Origin: Nymphaea colorata
Lineage: Eukaryota > Streptophyta > Magnoliopsida > Nymphaeales > Nymphaeaceae
Assembly (NCBI RefSeq): GCF_008831285.2
Contig: NC_045139.1
Location: 2,302,704 to 2,366,703, forward strand
Reading direction: 5' to 3'
Length of the DNA: 64,000 nt
A program made the translations under genes and the position numbers. The notes beneath the pieces are model-generated. The model had not been told where the DNA came from. It worked only from the letters and a program-made list of their open reading frames with translations, and made no database searches. Positions 19,388 through 31,327 of the stretch are shown piece by piece. Numbering within the stretch: position 1 is the stretch's first letter; every line of letters starts with the position of its first letter.

Positions 19388-22332
19388 GGACAGAAAAAAG
19401 AGAGAAGGGGAGCACCACTACCGTAGCCAATGTTGCAACCAAAACTCTTGATACTTCAGATCTTCCTCAGCTGCTGAAAAAAATAAACGAACTGCTGAAA
19501 AATGTCAAGAATCACGATGATAAAGAACATCAAAACAGTATTGGTCACCCATCACATCGTGTTTTGAATGTTTTGTTACCAAATTTGAATTATGACTCTC
19601 ATGTTTGTGAAACTTGCAAGTATGCTAAAATGTCTAGACTTCCATTCCATGAATCCTTAAACAATGCTATGTTTCCTTTTGATCTTGTTCATACCGATGT
19701 ATGGGGGCCGGCCCCCGTGAAATCTTACTCAAATTTTCGGTATTATCTCACTTTCATTGATGATTTTTCAAAAACCACTTGGATTTATCTATTAAAAACC
19801 AAGGATGAAGTTTTTTCAAAATTTCTAGAATTTTACAAAATGGTTGAAACTCAATTTGCAACTCGTATAAAATGTCTTAGATCCGACAATGGTACGGAAT
19901 ATAAAAACCAATTCTTTGAACAATTCAAAAAGGAGAGCGGGATGGACCATCAATTCACCTGTGTAGATACACCCCAACAAAATGGGGTGGCAGAACGAAA
20001 AAATCGTCATCTTCTAGAAATGACTAGGTCTTTACTATTTGATATGAATGTTCCTAAACATTTTTGGAGTGATGCAGTTTTGACAGCATGTTATACTATC
20101 AATCGCACACCCACAAGAATTCTTGCTGGAAAAACTCCTTTGGAAGCCCTCATGAAAAGGAAATTTAAAGTGGACCACATGAGAATTTTTGGATGCACTG
20201 TCTATGTCAAGAGTAAAGCTGCAGACAAACTCAGCCACAGAGCAAAAAAATGCATTTTCTTGGGCTACTCATCGACAAAAAAGGGGTTCAGGTGTTATGA
20301 TGTTACCGCCAAGCAGATCCATATCTCTCGCGATGTAGTTTTTGATGAAAAAAGGTCTTATTTCTCTCACGATGCAAGGCAAGGGGAGGATAGTTCCAAG
20401 CACGACATCATGGTCACACCCAACAGTCTATCATACAATGATTTTGATATCACCATAACCCATCATCGTAGTGACCTTGAAGGAAGAGAAACCGTTGAAA
20501 ACCTTGAAACTGATCCTAACAGTACAGAAGTCTCTTTTGAGCCTCAAGCAGATCAAAGCAATGAAAGTGGAGCTATAGATCCTATTGAACCTTACTTGGA
20601 AACTTTAGAATCTCACCCGTTTGAACCCACTCTAAGGAGATCTTCTCGAAACATTCAGCCACCTAGACATTTGAAAGACTTTGTCACCAACATCGCTGTC
20701 TCTCATCCTTTGGAAAAATATTTGAGTTATAGCAATCAACCCAAACACCATGTGGCCTTCCTTAGTCGCATTGAAAAACAAAAAGATCCTACTACATACC
20801 AAGAAGCCAAAGACCAAAAAATATGGGTTGAAGCCATGCATGAAGAGCTAGATGCTCTCCACAAAAATCGTACATGGGAACTTGTAACTCTTCCAGTGGG
20901 AAAACGTGTCGTTGGGTGCAAATGGATTTTCAAAACCAAGTACAAGAGTGATGGCTCCATTGAACGCCACAAGGCACGCCTGGTTGCTAAAGGGTATACT
21001 CAAACACAAGGGTTAGACTATGAAGAAACTTTTGCTCCTGTTGCAAAAATGACTACCATCAGAATTCTCCTATCAATTGCTTGCAATTTTGAATGGCCTT
21101 TGTTTCAATTAGATGTGAAGAATGCTTTTCTACAAGGCGACCTTCAAGAAGAAGTATATATGAACCTGCCACCAGGCCATCTTATGGAATGCACTCCAAG
21201 TCTTGTTTGCAGACTCAAGAAGTCGATTTATGGATTGAAGCAATCTCCTAGAGCCTGGTATCAAAAATTGAGTGATGCATTGGAAAACAAAAAATTCATC
21301 AGATGCTACTCAGATAATTCAGTTTTTATCAAGAGATCAGACGATAAAATTGTTATTGTATTGATTTATGTGGATGACATAATAATTACAGGCAACGATG
21401 AACAAGAGATGGATCACACAAAGTGGTATCTTCACAATACGTTTGAAATCAAAGACTTGGGGAGACTAAAGTACTTTTTGGGAATCGAAGTTGCTAGATC
21501 CAAGAAAGGTATCTTTCTAAACCAACGGAAGTACATACTTGATTTACTTAAAGAAACGAGGAAAACAAGTATCAGGCCAGCAGATACGCCCATAGAAGTC
21601 TACCCTAAACTTGACAATACCAAGGATGAACCTATTGAAAATGTGACAAGCTATCAAAGACTTGTGGGTAAATTAATCTATCTTACGGTCACACGACCTG
21701 ACATCAATTATGCTGTCAGTCTGGTAAGTCAACATATGCATTCGCCTAAAGCAGTTCATGTCAAAGCTGTGGAAAGAATTCTCAGATACTCGAAGAAGAC
21801 TCCAGGACAAGGTTTGTGGTACAAAGTGAATGGGCATGTTAACATACAAGGTTATTCAGATGCAGACTGGGCTGGTGCTTCAGATAGAAGATCGATGACA
21901 GGTTATTGTGTGTATGTTGGTGATAACCTAGTTTCTTGGAAAAGCAAAAAACAACACACTGTTTCTAGATCCAGTGCTGAGGCTGAATACAGGGCAATGG
22001 CGACTACCTCAAGCGAGCTCATTTGGATAAAATCACTCATCCAAGAACTTGGATTTGTTATCAAGTCTCCCATTCCAATGCACTGTGACAATCAAGCTGC
22101 AATTCATATAGCAGCAAATTCAGTTTTTCACGAACGCACCAAACATATAGAAATTGATTGTCATTATGTACGTGAAAAGGTCCAAAAAGGAGAGATTGAA
22201 ACTCCATATACTAGAAGCACAGAGCAGCTGGCCGATGGATTTACTAAGGGACTTCCTACAAAGCAATTTGACGATATTAAAAGCAAGTGGGGTTGTTTGA
22301 ATCTCTACGCCCCACTTGAAGGGGAGTGTTGA
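19246..22332 (+). CDS. Copia pol: zinc knuckle, integrase, reverse transcriptase, RNase H (no protease)
   Basis: Frame open from 19246 to TGA 22330-22332; the first ATG is 19384. Order: gag zinc knuckle, a short linker, GAG-pre-integrase (HPSHRVL near 19550), integrase core with catalytic D in HTDVWGP near 19690, D in LRSDNGTEY near 19877 and E in NGVAERKN near 19980, then RVT_2 with YVDD at 21367-21378, and RNase H with DADWAG, SSAEAEYRAM and HCDNQAAI. The expected aspartic protease (D-S/T-G motif) is absent: the linker passes straight into the pre-integrase region around 19505-19545. The stop codon lies inside the first six bases of the 3' LTR. Confidence 0.92.
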   Translation, partial: EQVAFYGADKSSEHKWKNRPKRFCSHCKKEGHTKERCWFLHGKPTTMRTEKREKGSTTTVANVATKTLDTSDLPQLLKKINELLKNVKNHDDKEHQNSIGHPSHRVLNVLLPNLNYDSHVCETCKYAKMSRLPFHESLNNAMFPFDLVHTDVWGPAPVKSYSNFRYYLTFIDDFSKTTWIYLLKTKDEVFSKFLEFYKMVETQFATRIKCLRSDNGTEYKNQFFEQFKKESGMDHQFTCVDTPQQNGVAERKNRHLLEMTRSLLFDMNVPKHFWSDAVLTACYTINRTPTRILAGKTPLEALMKRKFKVDHMRIFGCTVYVKSKAADKLSHRAKKCIFLGYSSTKKGFRCYDVTAKQIHISRDVVFDEKRSYFSHDARQGEDSSKHDIMVTPNSLSYNDFDITITHHRSDLEGRETVENLETDPNSTEVSFEPQADQSNESGAIDPIEPYLETLESHPFEPTLRRSSRNIQPPRHLKDFVTNIAVSHPLEKYLSYSNQPKHHVAFLSRIEKQKDPTTYQEAKDQKIWVEAMHEELDALHKNRTWELVTLPVGKRVVGCKWIFKTKYKSDGSIERHKARLVAKGYTQTQGLDYEETFAPVAKMTTIRILLSIACNFEWPLFQLDVKNAFLQGDLQEEVYMNLPPGHLMECTPSLVCRLKKSIYGLKQSPRAWYQKLSDALENKKFIRCYSDNSVFIKRSDDKIVIVLIYVDDIIITGNDEQEMDHTKWYLHNTFEIKDLGRLKYFLGIEVARSKKGIFLNQRKYILDLLKETRKTSIRPADTPIEVYPKLDNTKDEPIENVTSYQRLVGKLIYLTVTRPDINYAVSLVSQHMHSPKAVHVKAVERILRYSKKTPGQGLWYKVNGHVNIQGYSDADWAGASDRRSMTGYCVYVGDNLVSWKSKKQHTVSRSSAEAEYRAMATTSSELIWIKSLIQELGFVIKSPIPMHCDNQAAIHIAANSVFHERTKHIEIDCHYVREKVQKGEIETPYTRSTEQLADGFTKGLPTKQFDDIKSKWGCLNLYAPLEGEC
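22318..22326 (+). other. Copia polypurine tract
   Basis: GAAGGGGAG immediately before the 3' LTR; primer for plus-strand synthesis. Confidence 0.9.
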
Positions 22333-22655
22333 AAGTAATCGTTTCAGCCAGCGCAGCATACTCAACGGCTCCTCTCAATCTTGCCTTTTGAAGTCCATTG
22401 AACGTTGAAAGGATTATTACCATTCTCGCTAGTTTCCTCAATAATCTTTATTCTTGTATGTAAAGTTCATCAAACGTTCATATTGATCAGATATTATATA
22501 TGCCCTTGTAAATCAAAGAAAAAAGAGAGAGAAAGAAAATAGAGGAAAGCAAAGAGCTGCTGCTCTGGTGTTCTTCGTGGATGTAGGTCTATGAACCGAA
22601 CCACGTAAAATCTGTGTTTCAATTCTTCGTCTTCCTCCTCTCTCCCATTTCAACA
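22327..22655 (+). repeat. 3' LTR of copia element
   Basis: 329 bp, one difference from the 5' LTR (C at 22589). Its first bases hold the pol stop codon. Confidence 0.97.
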
Positions 22656-22660
22656 GCCTT
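22656..22660. repeat. Target site duplication, right (GCCTT)
   Basis: Matches 17491-17495. Confidence 0.95.
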
Positions 22661-24673
22661 CTTTTGTAAAGGGCAAAATAAGCAATTCATTCTCAGAATT
22701 TTTTATTCTTCTAGATGATTCTTCTGTGCACTATAAATATGTAACTCTGCTATAAATGAAAGTGAGCTTCAATGCTTATCTTTGAAGGAAGAATGGCTTC
22801 TTTCTCCTCTGTCTTCCCTGTGTCTCCTCTTCTGCTGGTTCCTCTGCTTGCTGCATTCTCTGTTTTTGCTCTGCCTTCAGCTCAGATCTTTCACAGGTGG
22901 CTAGAAGATGGCCCATGATCTCTTGCAGGCAAAAAAAAAAAAAAGGCAGTCGTTCAAAAAAAAAAAAAAAAAAATAGAACTGTTAGCGTTACATTCGTTT
23001 GAATTCCTCACCAAAATGAAGCATGCCCATGCAATGGATCTTATATCCACATTTTAAGGCCGTACAGATTTTTTTTCTTTCTTTTTTTTTTTGGTTGGGG
23101 GGTTGGGTGGGGGGGTGGTTCTGTTGAAGTTGAAGCCATGGAACTATGAGGATCAACTTGAAAATTCTTGCGTGTCAAAAATGTTCTGCAATTTAAATAT
23201 CATGGTCATAAATACTATACGTTAATAACAAGTGCCTATACCTTCTGTAAGATTACATGTTACATAGTTCTATATTGATGATAAACCTCTTCCACCTCCA
23301 GCTTAGTTAGTCCTGGATTCATGTATAGACATGGATAACTAGAGCTCTCAGCAGTGATGGACCAAATTGTTCATTCGTCATGCATACAAAATTGGCAGCT
23401 TGTTGAATTTTGGACGTCTACCAGTTTGGCTTATTTGCTCCATCTAAGATATAAAATAATAGGATTCAAACTAATCCCTGTAGTTGGTGTTTCTTCAGCT
23501 GAATGTCTAGGTAAAGATGTTCCTGTCTACGTATTGACGTGAATTTGAAGATAACTACATGATAAATGGCCCTATGTCCTTAGAAGAACATATTTCAAGC
23601 ATCGCTCCCGATCTCAACTTCACCATCTGATACATTCATTGTCTTGCCATTCATATCCCCCATGACTCGCTCATAAGAAATGTAAGTTACACTATATATT
23701 ATATACTGCACCTTGGCTTGTAGCTTCATGAAACTTGGTGAACAAGCGACTTTTAGTTGCCTATTACATCATCAGGTTATTTGTTTTGCCTGAATCGGTC
23801 ATGTGAGATTAGTAATATGAGAAACACATTGGTTTGGTATCCTAATTTGGGATTGTTGATATGTTTAAACATATTCTAGCTGCTATGGTCAAGCCAGGCC
23901 TACTGGAAACAGGGCCAAGCCTGAGTAAGAGCTCAATTGGTATACTTTTGACATCTTGGGTCTTAAACACATGTCCTCCCCATCACTTATGGAAGCTTTC
24001 CTCTCATATCTGGCCGTAGCCTGGCTTCTGCTTACTACTACTGCTACATCTCTTCGGAGACATCCGATAAAATTGGACTATTCCACTGCTATGCAGTCAG
24101 GGATTGAAGAAAATCTGATTGAGTTTAACTTTTCCTGAAAGATCTAAGGACTGAATTGTTGGATAAATTTCTTTCCTGCTTGCTATTGATCTGTGATCTC
24201 TATCTAGAAAGCTTGCAAATTCCCAAGAGTGTTGATCTTGTGGGGCCTCCCCCAATTGAATCTTTGTCTCAATCTTCCATTAACCGAAACAACTAACCAG
24301 CGTTTGGAGATGAGTTGAGTGGTGTTTGTGTCACCTCTGGATGGTGACTATGAACCCACTAACTGAAGTTGGACACTTAGTTGATCTCAAGTGCTTTCTG
24401 CTTTTCTATTTTGGGTACATATTATATAATGGTTCTGAGAAATTCGTGCTCTCTTTATCTTGTTATCCTTCTCCACTCAAGGGAGATACGGTTTGAAATT
24501 TTGAAGTATTTTTTCACAATCTTTCATGGGTCTATGTAACGTCCTCCCTCCCGTCATGAGGCAAATTCTTTTTGAGCGCAGCTTCTGTAGACTGACGGGC
24601 AAAAGCCGGGCACCAGAGAGGGGAGGCGACGGCCTCCATGAGTGTACCCCTTGCGCCATAAAATTGGCCTAAA
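22661..24673. other. Duplicated intergenic DNA in copy 1, no gene
   Basis: CT-rich 22795-22900, then A-runs and AT-rich sequence. Most of 22802-24175 has a counterpart in copy 2. 24175-24673 is found only in copy 1. Short ORFs here are not conserved between the copies. Confidence 0.6.
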
Positions 24674-24675
24674 GG

Positions 24676-24714
<39 letters not shown>
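24674..24714. repeat. (TA)n(GA)n microsatellite
   Basis: Compound dinucleotide run in the copy-1-specific segment. Confidence 0.9.
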
Positions 24715-24904
24715 TCCAACCAAAATTTAACATGGGTTTCAATTCCTTATATAAGTTTAACATAGTTAGCCTACAAAAGCGCCCCCCTCCCTTTTAAAAA
24801 AAAATCTTCCCACCTCCGGAGACTTCGGTTCCATTAAGGTCTGGGTGAGCACGGACCACTTTCAGTTTGACAGAGAGCCCCCACCTTTAGCAGTCAGAAA
24901 TCGA

Positions 24905-25110
24905 AGCGGAGAGGGGTGAAGCTAGAAATTTTCATGAGTAGAGCTGAATTAAAGTTTTAAAATTTTGTTTGGGGCCGAAATATGTTTTCTAATTTTTTAT
25001 ATAAGACAAATGAAATTTTCTAAAATTTACATATATATATTTTTTAAAATTAAGGTGAGCTAAGGGCCATACGAGCGCCCTTGGCAGTTGGCTCTGCCCT
25101 TGGAAGCAGG
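24905..25110 (+). mobile_element. MITE-like repeat, family 1 (GGGGCGGAGC type)
   Basis: Begins near GAGGGGTGAAGCTAGAAATT and ends near GGCTCTGCCC, giving short inverted ends around an AT-rich core. Related copies lie at 31785-32030 (its duplicate) and, inverted, at 36003-36165 and 48040-48225. No coding capacity. Confidence 0.6.
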
Positions 25111-25725
25111 GGCATGCAGTCACACACATCTCCCCTTGATTTGCGGGGAAAGGAAAACATATGAAAGTTATGCTAGGTAAAGATGGCATCCAGAAAATAG
25201 GAATTAATATATAAATACAAATCAAATATGAGATTAAGAAGTCTCTAACTAATGTTCTTAGTTTCTTGAAAGATGTCACTTAAACTTCAGGCTGAAAACT
25301 TGCCAATTCCAGTAAGGTCCTTTTCTCAATGGGAAAGAAAATCACTGGGATTTTTTTTTTTTTTTTACATACTAGCTATTGACTCGTGAGCTGCCACCTG
25401 CTCCTCTCTTGTGGTTGTGGCCAGACATGTTCACATGCACGTTAAATTCCAAACGGCTGCAGGGATGAGAAATTTAGGGCGGTCGAGGACACTAATATAC
25501 GATAAAATGACAAGAAAAATATTTGCATAAATTAAAATCGAAAATGTTAAATTGTAACATTCTCTTAAAATATCTGCCATTACAGGTCTGTATGACATGC
25601 TAATTATAAAATATATTCTCAAACTTCTACGTGATTTGATACAGGCCAATGCTGATCAGCCGATACGATGTGTCATTCTACAAGTGTTTGATATGAGATG
25701 AAGGCTGTTATGTATAAATTATAGT

Positions 25726-26165
25726 CACAAACATCATTTTCGGGCTTTTATGGGTCAAATTCTACTAAGGTGTTTTTGAGCAAAGTTTTCAAAAAAAAAC
25801 TCAGAAAAATTGTGGAAAGCTTTAAAAAATGAAAAAACTTCTAAACATTTGACAAAAATAGAGTAAATGAGAACCTAATAAGAAAACATAAATAGAAGTA
25901 GATGGAAGTGATAAAAAGAATGTTTTAATGATGATAAAAACAATGAAATAATAATTTAGTTTAAGTTTTACATTGGGCCAAATGACATTAATGTTGAAAG
26001 AAACAAATATAAAAAATGGGTACAAAAAACATTAAAAAATGCCATAAAATCACGATAAATGTATTTTTCACGTTTTTCCAAAATATCATGATTTTCTCAC
26101 TTTTTTGTTTTTCTCGTTTTTTCGTTGATATCATGATATTTTTTAAAATGTTACGATCTGTGACA
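25726..26165 (+). mobile_element. MITE-like repeat, family 2 (TATAGTCACA type)
   Basis: AT-rich non-coding repeat beginning ATTATAGTCACAAA and ending near TCTGTGACACT. Present in both duplication copies (second at 32503-32962), so it predates the duplication. Relatives lie at 31023-31327 and 40573-40870. Confidence 0.55.
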
Positions 26166-27475
26166 CTGGAAACAATATTGTTCTTTCTGACTTAAAAAAT
26201 TCAACCTAAAGCAGGTAGAAAGGCACATCAGTCGATTCCATGCAGTCCACAAGAAATGAAACAGATTCCCTCGGCTTTTCTAAAATTCAAGTTTATGGTG
26301 TAACATTTCTTAAAATATTTCAAACTGAATTGCCTGACTGTTCTTTAAGAACTTAGAGAATATGTACTCTCTGAGTTGTGATCTTTAAGATCGTACCAAC
26401 TATGAGCTGTGCGTGTATGTGCGCCTAAATGTACACACATATTATATCCTTTCCATGCATCCAATTGAAACATTCTAAGTTTAATATTGACACTTTCAGT
26501 GATGTAGGTTGCTTATGCCATCATGAGATTTTGAATCTTGCAGACTTTTCGTCAATGGAGGCATCTTATCGTTTTTAGCGAGAATACAGAGGGAAGAAAT
26601 TAAGTAAAAAAAAAATTAAAAAGTCCTTTCACTAACTAGAATTTTAAAAATGAAAAGGCAATGTTAGATGCTGCAAGGCTGGTGCAATTCTACTTTAACA
26701 AATAATTCCTCCTCTTGAAAGAAATTAAGTTGACTACATAGTCCATAACGTAAAAAAATCCAAGCTGTATTGTTGAGTCACGCTCGAACCTGTTCTATGG
26801 AGCTCGACCCGAGTTCCAGTAGAACTCAAAAGTTGAAGTTTTTTTGAGTCAGGTAGAGCTCGAGCTGACTTATCTTGAGCTCGACTCCACTTGTGGGCAG
26901 CCCTTGCGGATGGCGGAGAGGAGTGGAACAAGAGCAATGGATCCATGCACTATAGGAAAGAGAGTAGTGGAGGAGAATCTTTTTTTCATCAATTGGTGCA
27001 GTTTGACAAGGAAGTCACTTCCATTGCCAAGAGAGAAAAGAAAAAAAAAAGGAAAGCATTGGCAGCAAGAATTATCTTAGAACCAGGATAAAAAAAGAAC
27101 CCAAGTGCTTCCTTTTCTTCTTGACCTCTCACTTCTTGCCATGATACAGCTTCCTAAATAATTTAGTCATACTTGTTAACTTCTTTTTAATCTTTCTGCA
27201 GAATAATTTCACTCGTCATTCTCATTTGCCACAGTAGAAACTGCTCAAGCCATGCATTAATAAGTCAATGGTCGACAGTTAACAGAGAAATGATGCAAAG
27301 AAAGACCAAGAAATTGAGACAAAATCAGACATCCGTTGCTGACGAATGACGCATCATGTGGGGTACTAAATAACCCAGGAGAACAAAAGGCCATGTACTA
27401 AGCCAATACTCAAAAGATTCACAACTAGCACAAAACACGAAGATAACCGCAAGAGATGACATTGCAGTGTTTCGT

Positions 27476-28266
27476 TCAAGAGAAGAACCCTTGACGGTAG
27501 ACAGCGCACATGTTGAAATCAAAGAGGCCCCACTCCAGCTTATCTCCTGGATACCTCTTGGAATTCAGCAAAGTAAACAAGTAAAAATCACGTCCCACCA
27601 ACCACTGGCTGTAGGCCAGTGTGTTGGCTCTCGTAGCGACGTTGGGCTCACCACCAGCAGAGGGAAGACCGGAGGACGAAACAACAATGGGACACTATCT
27701 TTTTATCGCCCCGTCAAATGCCTGAACCGCCTCATCGAATGCTCCAAACAAGATGTTGCAGTACCGCCACTTTTCTTGTTCATAATGTAAGAGAAGACGT
27801 TGACCATGAGCCCTAACTTATTCTTAGCAAGAAATTGAACAATAGGTTTTATAAATGGAGTCCAATCATCTAGGAACCTAGCATCTAAGTGATTTGTCCA
27901 TTTGCAAAGACATCCATGCCAATTGATGTGGATACACGTATAAAATAACCATTCTCATCTAAAGAGTGCAGTGCCTTATGAGTTTTGCATGGCCGGGAGC
28001 ACAAGATACCAAAGTCGTTCTAAACCCTTGAAAACTTCATTTCCTACACAAATGTATCGGATCTTGAGGGACTAAGAGTACGGCTTGATGTAATTGTCGA
28101 CCCACCTCGAGGCATGCACATAAGAAAGTGCTAAATTCAACAAATCTTCATTTGGGATTCCTAAATTGACCTCGACGTTGGTGTTAAGCAATGCTTTCTG
28201 CAAGTTGTGGTCAGGATGGGGTACCCTGAGTTTCTTGATATCAAGATAACAGATGATCGCTATCAC
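27476..28266 (-). pseudogene. Glucan endo-1,3-beta-glucosidase (GH17) pseudogene, 5'-truncated
   Basis: Read on the minus strand from 28266. The first stretch has PDHNLQKALLNTNVEVNLG and IPNEDL, typical of GH17. A second stretch near 28040 has KIRYICVGNEVF with the proton-donor Glu, then LPAMQNS near 27990. A third near 27645-27680 has VVSSSGLPSAGG, where the family has a catalytic Glu (VSE.GWPSAGG), so the nucleophile is changed to Ser. The last part ends GLFDFNMCAVYRQGFFS and stops at 27476-27478. Frames change several times and stops interrupt it; the N-terminus and signal peptide are missing. An intact family member would hydrolyse beta-1,3-glucan in defence or wall remodelling. This copy cannot. 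Confidence 0.82.
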
Positions 28267-29263
28267 TTAGTTGAGAGGGGGGTGTTTAGTACTTTCAGAA
28301 TTTTCTGCAAGAGATCAGTAACAACATATAAATGTATTATTAAGAGTTGTTGGATCACAATTTTGAATGTTCCGTGATCACATCTACAAGCTAGGGGTTA
28401 GATCCCAAAGAAACTATGTATAAAATCAGAATAAGGTCAAAAAGAAGGATGTGGTGGTGAATATCACTTGGATTGGATTTCAAAAACCCCACAAAAGCAC
28501 CAGCTCTTGGCGGCTACTATAGATGAGCTGAGAAATTAACAAGAAACAAGTTACCCTCCATGACTCCCCGGTTGGATGCAGGATCGGTCCTCTTCAGTCG
28601 ATCGGTCAACTTCTGCTCTGTACCAGAGGATCCTAATGAAACCCCTTTATACGAAGGCTCTTGTCACCTCTTTTTACTGGAACTTATTCCCGTCTCATCG
28701 TCTCTTTCCCTCTCTTTGTTTCCCAAAGCTTCAATTAGACGATCATTAAACGCAATTGTTGCCCTCATTTCCCAAAGCTTGAATTGAACGGCCATCATTA
28801 CTAACCGGTCTACAGCTTTTCCTTTCCCAACGAATGCATAGAATCAAAGTCCCGAAACGTTATCACTACCGCGATTTTTTTCCCTCTTGAGTTAAATGCT
28901 AAAGAAAGAGAGAATAAAGAAAATAGCAACGTGATCGAGATAATTAATAAGAATACCAAGGGTCTCATACTCGATACTTGTGACATAGAAATTCAAAAAG
29001 AATGATCCTTAAGAAAGAAAAAGATACAGAAAAAAACGCAAGTTTTGATGGAACAATAAAAACATGCTACTTTTTTTTTTCATATACCCTAAATTTCAAT
29101 GAATTGAAACTAACTTGAACATATTGTTGTTATATCACCGAAGCATAAAAGATAGGAAATCCACGTAAGTGTTCAGGTTATAGGAGTCTGCCTTAATGAA
29201 TTGTGGGTTACCGTCAGCAAACTTTACAAAATTACAATAGATCTTCTCATCCACAAAACATAT

Positions 29264-29301
<38 letters not shown>

Positions 29302-29341
29302 TTAAAGTTCTTTAAAGGGTAGGGAATGGGTTCGAGGATAT
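28267..29341. other. Copy-1-specific intergenic DNA
   Basis: Lies between the GH17 pseudogene and the last duplicated segment; absent from copy 2. An (AT)n microsatellite covers 29269-29296. No gene recognised. Confidence 0.6.
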
Positions 29342-31022
29342 GAGGAACTCGTGGTTTCTGTTGTCATTGAGAAACGAGTTCTTTAAGAATGTAAATAGTT
29401 GTCTCTTAGATCATGAATAAGCATTACTTCAGGGGATTTCGTGGCCCTCGAGGTAAGTTGCAGTTGTTTAGTTAAACATAGAGCAACTTTTGAGTTGTTC
29501 ATGATACAACGGTCTCTCTTGTTCAATTTATCTCCTAATTTAAAATATCCCCACTTGATCCACATGTTTCACCATTTTTTGCTTTTTTTAATTTGCAATG
29601 GCGCCTTTTCATGACTTCTTAAATCCAGCTATATCACAAATAAGTTCTCCTTCCCAAATGGTGCTTTCATGCCGCCGAAGCAAGAAATAGCATTGAAGTC
29701 GATCCACCATTCTCTTTTCTTCATTTTCTTTTCTTTTCTTTTTTTTGACTTTCATGCCTCAAGAGTTTCAAATGTCTACTGCCTACCTCGGTTTTTAGTA
29801 AATGGTCACTTTTATCAGCATTGTCTATGTACTTTTCCATGGGCCCAACATTCCTTCTCCTCTGTCTTCCCTGTGTCTCCTCTTCTGCTAGTTCCTCTGC
29901 TTTCTGCTTGCTGCATTCTCTGTTTTTGCTCTGCCTTTAGCACAGATCTTTCGCAGGTAGCTAGAAGATGGCCCATGATCTCGTGCAGGCAAAAAAAATG
30001 CCAGTCATTAGAAAAAAAAAAAATAAATAAAACTGTGGATTTCAAACAGCAGTAACAGAGAGGATGGGCAGAGAAAAACAGAGAAAGGAAAATAAGACGC
30101 ACACCAGAAAATGTGTTGCTCGTATTGCTAAAAACAGTACGCCCTTTTATAAGGCTCCCTATACAGAATAATAACAAAACAAACAAAGAAATCTGTGGTG
30201 GCATTGCTGCCAAGCAACCGTCGACTGCTTGGTGGCGCTCTCTATCAGTGACGAAATCTGTGGTGACAAGGCTAACTATTTGACAACTTTCTGGTGCTAT
30301 GTAAATTTTTAACTCTTACATTACAATTTTAAGCGTTTCAAGCATTAAAAAATTTAGTGGGCTGGTGCAAAAAAATATACTTTTGATCTTTTCATATTTA
30401 AATGAGGCACTCGAATTCTTGCTTATCAAAAATGTTCTGCAATTTAAATATCATGGTTATAAATCCTATACATTCATAACAAGTGCCTATACCTTCTGTA
30501 ATATCACATGTTACATAGTTCTATATTGTTGATAAATCCTGGATTCATGTATAGGCATGGATAAGTAGAGCTCCCAGCAGTGACGGACCAAATTGTTCAT
30601 TCGTCGTGCATACAAAATTTGGTAGCTTGTTGAATGTTGGACGTCTACCAGTTGTGGCTTATCTGCTCCATCTAAGATATAAAATAATAGGATTCAAACT
30701 AATCCCTGTAGTTGGTGTTTGTTCAACTACATGATAAATGGCCCTATGTCCTTAGCAGAACATACTTCACTATCTGATACATGCATTGTCTTGCCATATA
30801 TAGCACCCATGACTCTCTCGTAAGAAATGTAAGTTAAACTGTATATCATATAAAATATATAACCTTGGCTTGCACAGACTGAATTCAAGTTTGTAGCTTC
30901 ATGAAACTGGTGAACAAACGGCTTTTTAGCTGTCTATTAAATCATCAGGTTATTTGTTTTGCCTGAATCGCTCATTCAGCTTAGTAATATGATAAAAACA
31001 TTGGTTTGGTACCATTTTTTAA

Positions 31023-31327
31023 AGTATAGTCACAAATAATGTTTTGGATTATTAAACGGTGAGGTTTTTCTCGAGTATAATACGGTGGGCTTGAAAAATA
31101 CAGGAAAAAATAAAAAAAATAAAAATGAAGAAAAATAAAATAAGTGAGAAAATAATATCAGAAACATCAAAAGATAAGTTGATTTGCAATAAAAAAATTG
31201 GGAAAACGTGTTTTTTTGTTTTTAACGTTTGTTTTTTCAAAAAACACATTTTTTTTAAGTTTTAAACTGCATTTCATTTTCTTGCGTTTTTTTCAAAAAT
31301 AACGTTTTTTTTTTTTGGTGACTATGC
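31023..31327 (+). mobile_element. MITE-like insertion (family 2) specific to duplication copy 2
   Basis: Begins GTATAGTCACAAATAATG and ends with a complementary GGTGACTATGC, giving short inverted ends. The flanks at 31010 and 31330 match neighbouring positions in copy 1 (about 23845-23865), where no such sequence occurs, so it probably inserted after the duplication. Core is A/T-rich and non-coding. Confidence 0.65.

Larger units (their letters stand above)
17496..22655 (+). mobile_element. Ty1/copia LTR retrotransposon, full length but protease-deleted
   Basis: A 5160-bp element with 329-bp LTRs (TGTTGA...CAACA), a tRNA-iMet-type primer binding site, gag, integrase-RT-RNase H order, a polypurine tract and a GCCTT target duplication. 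The INT before RT order defines copia. The LTRs differ by a single base (T at 17758, C at 22589), so insertion was recent. The protease region between the gag zinc knuckle and the GAG-pre-integrase region is missing, and gag has a frameshift. It therefore could not move by itself as read here; mobilisation in trans by a relative is the likely route. Confidence 0.96.
17021..29632 (+). repeat. Tandem segmental duplication, copy 1 (carries the copia insertion)
   Basis: Direct-orientation duplicate of 29630-34650. Matching segments by eye: 17021-17250 with 29630-29851; 22802-22980 with 29855-30035; 23160-23860 with 30410-31010; 23865-24175 with 31330-31548; 24745-27556 with 31608-34365; 29342-29632 with 34364-34650. 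Copy 1 alone has the copia element, 24175-24745 and 27556-29341. The matched parts differ by scattered substitutions and small indels. Confidence 0.85.
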
